Below, in pieces: positions 62,444 to 64,000 of a stretch of 64,000 bases of DNA; position 1 is the stretch's first letter, and each line of letters begins with the position of its first letter. The stretch spans positions 1 to 64,000 of the forward strand of contig JBBSBV010000024.1 of the NCBI GenBank assembly GCA_038250905.1, written 5' to 3'. A model generated the notes under the pieces. That model was not told where the DNA came from. It saw nothing but the letters and a program-made list of their open reading frames with translations, and made no database searches. The translations under genes and the position numbers were made by a program. The DNA is from JAENVU01 sp038250905. GTDB lineage: Bacteria > Actinomycetota > Acidimicrobiia > IMCC26256 > JAENVU01.

Positions 62444-62917
62444 TCAGCCGGTCAGCAGGACGCCGAGGAACAGGGCTACGACCGCGAACACGACCGAAAG
62501 GCCCTCGCAGGCCCCCGAGAACGCGGCGGCGCGGCGGCGGTCCGCATCGGTGGTGGCGGCCCGGACCTTGGGTGCGGCCACCAGGATGTGCACTGCGGCG
62601 GCGATGCCCGAGAGCGCGACGCAGAGGAGCTTCACGAGCAGCGTGGTCAGCCACGGCGTGTCGCGATCGCCGACGTGCGACGCCATGAGGTTCCACACCC
62701 CGGTCGCGAGGAGCACCGCGAACGCGGCCCACGCCGCGCGTTGGAAACGTCGGGCCACCGCGCGGATGCGGACCCGGGCGGCCTCCGGGTCGGGGTCGTC
62801 GGGCGCGGGCCGCAACGCGGGGATCACCACCCCGAGGGTGAGTTGACCGCCGACCCAGATGCACGCCGCCAGCACGTGCAGGAAAAGCCGGATGGATTCG
62901 GCGGTGACCGGGATCAC
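62444..62917 (-). CDS. Four-helix membrane protein, CopD-like
   Basis: 157 residues from the GTG in a GTGA overlap with ispH. Four membrane helices: 'LFLHVLAACIWVGGQLTLGVVIPAL' (in two parts, with His and Trp), 'WAAFAVLLATGVWNLMA', 'LLVKLLCVALSGIAAAVHILVA' and 'GLSVVFAVVALFLGVLL'. The 'H-V-L-A-x-x-x-W-V-G-G' start and internal His residues match the CopD/copper-resistance-D-like superfamily, whose small members may bind haem or copper. The actual ligand is not shown. It is co-transcribed downstream of ispH. Confidence 0.7.
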   Translation of the reverse strand: MIPVTAESIRLFLHVLAACIWVGGQLTLGVVIPALRPAPDDPDPEAARVRIRAVARRFQRAAWAAFAVLLATGVWNLMASHVGDRDTPWLTTLLVKLLCVALSGIAAAVHILVAAPKVRAATTDADRRRAAAFSGACEGLSVVFAVVALFLGVLLTG

Positions 62918-63924
62918 GTCGAGTGTGACGAGCGCACGAGGTCGGCGAGGACCTCGGCGGCGGAGATCGTCCGATCGTCGGTCGGGATCAGGTCGCGCAA
63001 CTCGCGTGGCGGCGGGAAGTACTCGTCCTCGTCGGTCACGTGGACGAGTTCGACCCCATCGGTCGGCGCGAGCTTGGCGATCACGGCCTGCACGACGTCC
63101 TCGGGTGCGCTGGCCCCGGCGGTGACGCCGACCACGTCCGCATCGCCGAGGGTAGCGAGATCGAGTTCGTCGGGCCCGTCCACCCGGACCACGTTCGAGC
63201 AGCCGGCCGCGATCGCGACCTTGGCCAGCGCGAGCGTGTTCGACGAGTTGGCGCTGCCGATCACGACGACGGTGTCGGCCTGCGCTGCGATGGCCGAGAG
63301 CGCCGACTGGCGGTTGGTGGTCGCGAAGCACAGGTCGTTACGGGTCGCGGTCCAGAGTTCTGGGAACCGGGCTCGCGCATCGGCGGCGACGCCCTCCCAG
63401 TCGTGGAGCGCGAGCGTGGTCTGCGCGAGCAGTGCCACCTTGTCGGGATCGGCGACCGAGGCCAGGGCGTCGTCGAGGTCGTGGTCGTGCTCCACCAGTC
63501 GGATGGCGTCGGGCGCGACTGCGAGGGTGCCCTCGGCCTCGTCGTGCCCGGCATGGCCGACGTAGAGGATCGTGTAGCCCTTCTCGGCCCGGACCCGGGC
63601 CTCGTGGTGCACCTTGGTGACGAGCGGGCACACCGCGTTGACGACGAACCGGTCCCTCGACTGGGCGGCGGCGACGATCTGGGGCGCCGACCCGTGGGCC
63701 GAGAGCATGAGCGGCGCACCGGCGGGGACATCGTCGATGTCGTCGACGAAGACGACCCCGAGGCCCTCGAATCGCTCGACGATCAGCCGGTTGTGGACGA
63801 TCTCGTGGTAGCAGTAGACGGGCGGCGGGAAGAGGCGGACCATCCAGGCCAGGGCCTTGATCGCCATCTCCACCCCGGCACAGAAACCGCGCGGTTCGGC
63901 GAGCAGGACCTTGCGTGGCGACAC
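62914..63924 (-). CDS. ispH: 4-hydroxy-3-methylbut-2-enyl diphosphate reductase
   Basis: 336 residues. The three 4Fe-4S cysteines are in 'EPRGFCAGVEMAI', 'VNAVCPLVTKVHHEA' and 'NDLCFATTNRQSAL'. The substrate-site histidines are in 'YCYHEIVHN' and 'LSAHGSAP', and 'GSANSSNTLALAKVA' supplies the Ser-x-Asn motif. It is the last enzyme of the MEP pathway, giving IPP and DMAPP for polyprenyl carriers and other isoprenoids. The start is the GTG at 63924, six bases after TAGCCT. It is divergent from the gene that leaves the window on the right. Confidence 0.95.
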   Translation of the reverse strand: MSPRKVLLAEPRGFCAGVEMAIKALAWMVRLFPPPVYCYHEIVHNRLIVERFEGLGVVFVDDIDDVPAGAPLMLSAHGSAPQIVAAAQSRDRFVVNAVCPLVTKVHHEARVRAEKGYTILYVGHAGHDEAEGTLAVAPDAIRLVEHDHDLDDALASVADPDKVALLAQTTLALHDWEGVAADARARFPELWTATRNDLCFATTNRQSALSAIAAQADTVVVIGSANSSNTLALAKVAIAAGCSNVVRVDGPDELDLATLGDADVVGVTAGASAPEDVVQAVIAKLAPTDGVELVHVTDEDEYFPPPRELRDLIPTDDRTISAAEVLADLVRSSHST

Positions 63925-63930
63925 CGGCCA

Positions 63931-63936
63931 AGGCTA
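63931..63936 (-). promoter_or_regulatory. Predicted -10 element of ispH (TAGCCT), leaderless
   Basis: On the minus strand TAGCCT lies six bases before the ispH GTG with no Shine-Dalgarno sequence. Confidence 0.55.
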
Positions 63937-63956
63937 ACGCTGGGCCCCTCCGCTCC

Positions 63957-63962
63957 TAGACT
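63957..63962 (+). promoter_or_regulatory. Predicted -10 element (TAGACT), leaderless
   Basis: TAGACT lies seven bases before the ATG at 63970, mirroring the ispH promoter across a 20-bp gap. Confidence 0.45.
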
Positions 63963-63969
63963 CACCTCC

Positions 63970-64000
63970 ATGCCTCTTGCACGCGTTGTTGCCGTCGCGC
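63970..64000 (+). CDS. Start of a gene that leaves the window (partial)
   Basis: ATG at 63970 opens a frame without stops to the edge, encoding M-P-L-A-R-V-V-A-V-A. The TAGACT hexamer seven bases upstream, divergent from ispH, supports a real start. Too short to assign. Confidence 0.45.
   Translation, partial: MPLARVVAVA

Overview
The window is GC-rich, gene-dense DNA of an actinobacterium. Three things point to Actinomycetota: GTG/ATG starts overlapping the previous stop by 4 bases (ATGA/GTGA), many apparently leaderless genes, and the gene order HAD phosphatase–tlyA–nadK–recN–steA–steB–pyrG–xerD … scpA–scpB–pseudouridine synthase … cmk. I recall the same order from Mycobacterium tuberculosis Rv1692–Rv1712. 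Nothing here is specific to Mycobacteriales, and a class such as Acidimicrobiia fits, but that placement is inference.

Left part (1–24.5 kb): cell-surface polymers. A TPR protein with a repeat-rich N-terminus enters from the left edge. A tight six-gene operon (1189–9017) follows. It encodes a nucleotidyltransferase–PEP-synthase-type kinase fusion, a class I amidohydrolase, a second nucleotidyltransferase, a CDP-glycerol-type polymer transferase, an unknown protein and a formyltransferase–methyltransferase fusion. The first three match the enzyme types of the Campylobacter jejuni capsular phosphoramidate pathway (Cj1418, Cj1417, Cj1416); I consider this the most interesting system here. Next (9.1–24.5 kb) come a small glycine-rich protein, an anchored jelly-roll protein, two acyltransferase-3 proteins, an alkaline-phosphatase-superfamily membrane protein and a polytopic 'WSHPGP' protein. 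On the minus strand lie an acyltransferase carrying two SGNH domains and an AftD-like arabinofuranosyltransferase.

Middle (24.5–40.5 kb): an SSB-like gene preceded by a 26-bp perfect palindrome, a degenerate tRNA-like sequence, a lower-GC GT-C glycosyltransferase and a WSHPGP–SGNH fusion. A DUF2090 aldolase-like gene is divergent from korAB (2-oxoglutarate:ferredoxin oxidoreductase), whose leader carries a 13-nt-period repeat array. Second copies of the surface families (phosphatase-superfamily protein, WSHPGP protein, SGNH hydrolase), a GT2 and a DUF1015 protein follow.

Right part (40.5–64 kb): conserved housekeeping. It holds RNA methylation, NADP synthesis, DNA repair, the SteA–SteB envelope pair, CTP synthase, XerD, a DksA-type zinc finger protein, a site-2 protease, an HD protein, TrpS, ScpAB, a pseudouridine synthase, aromatic amino acid genes (aroH, tyrA, aroA), cmk, plsC, a lipoprotein, a CopD-like protein and ispH. 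A new gene starts at the right edge.

Regulatory signals: eight starts have a TAnnnT hexamer 6–10 nt upstream and usually no Shine-Dalgarno sequence, consistent with leaderless transcripts.
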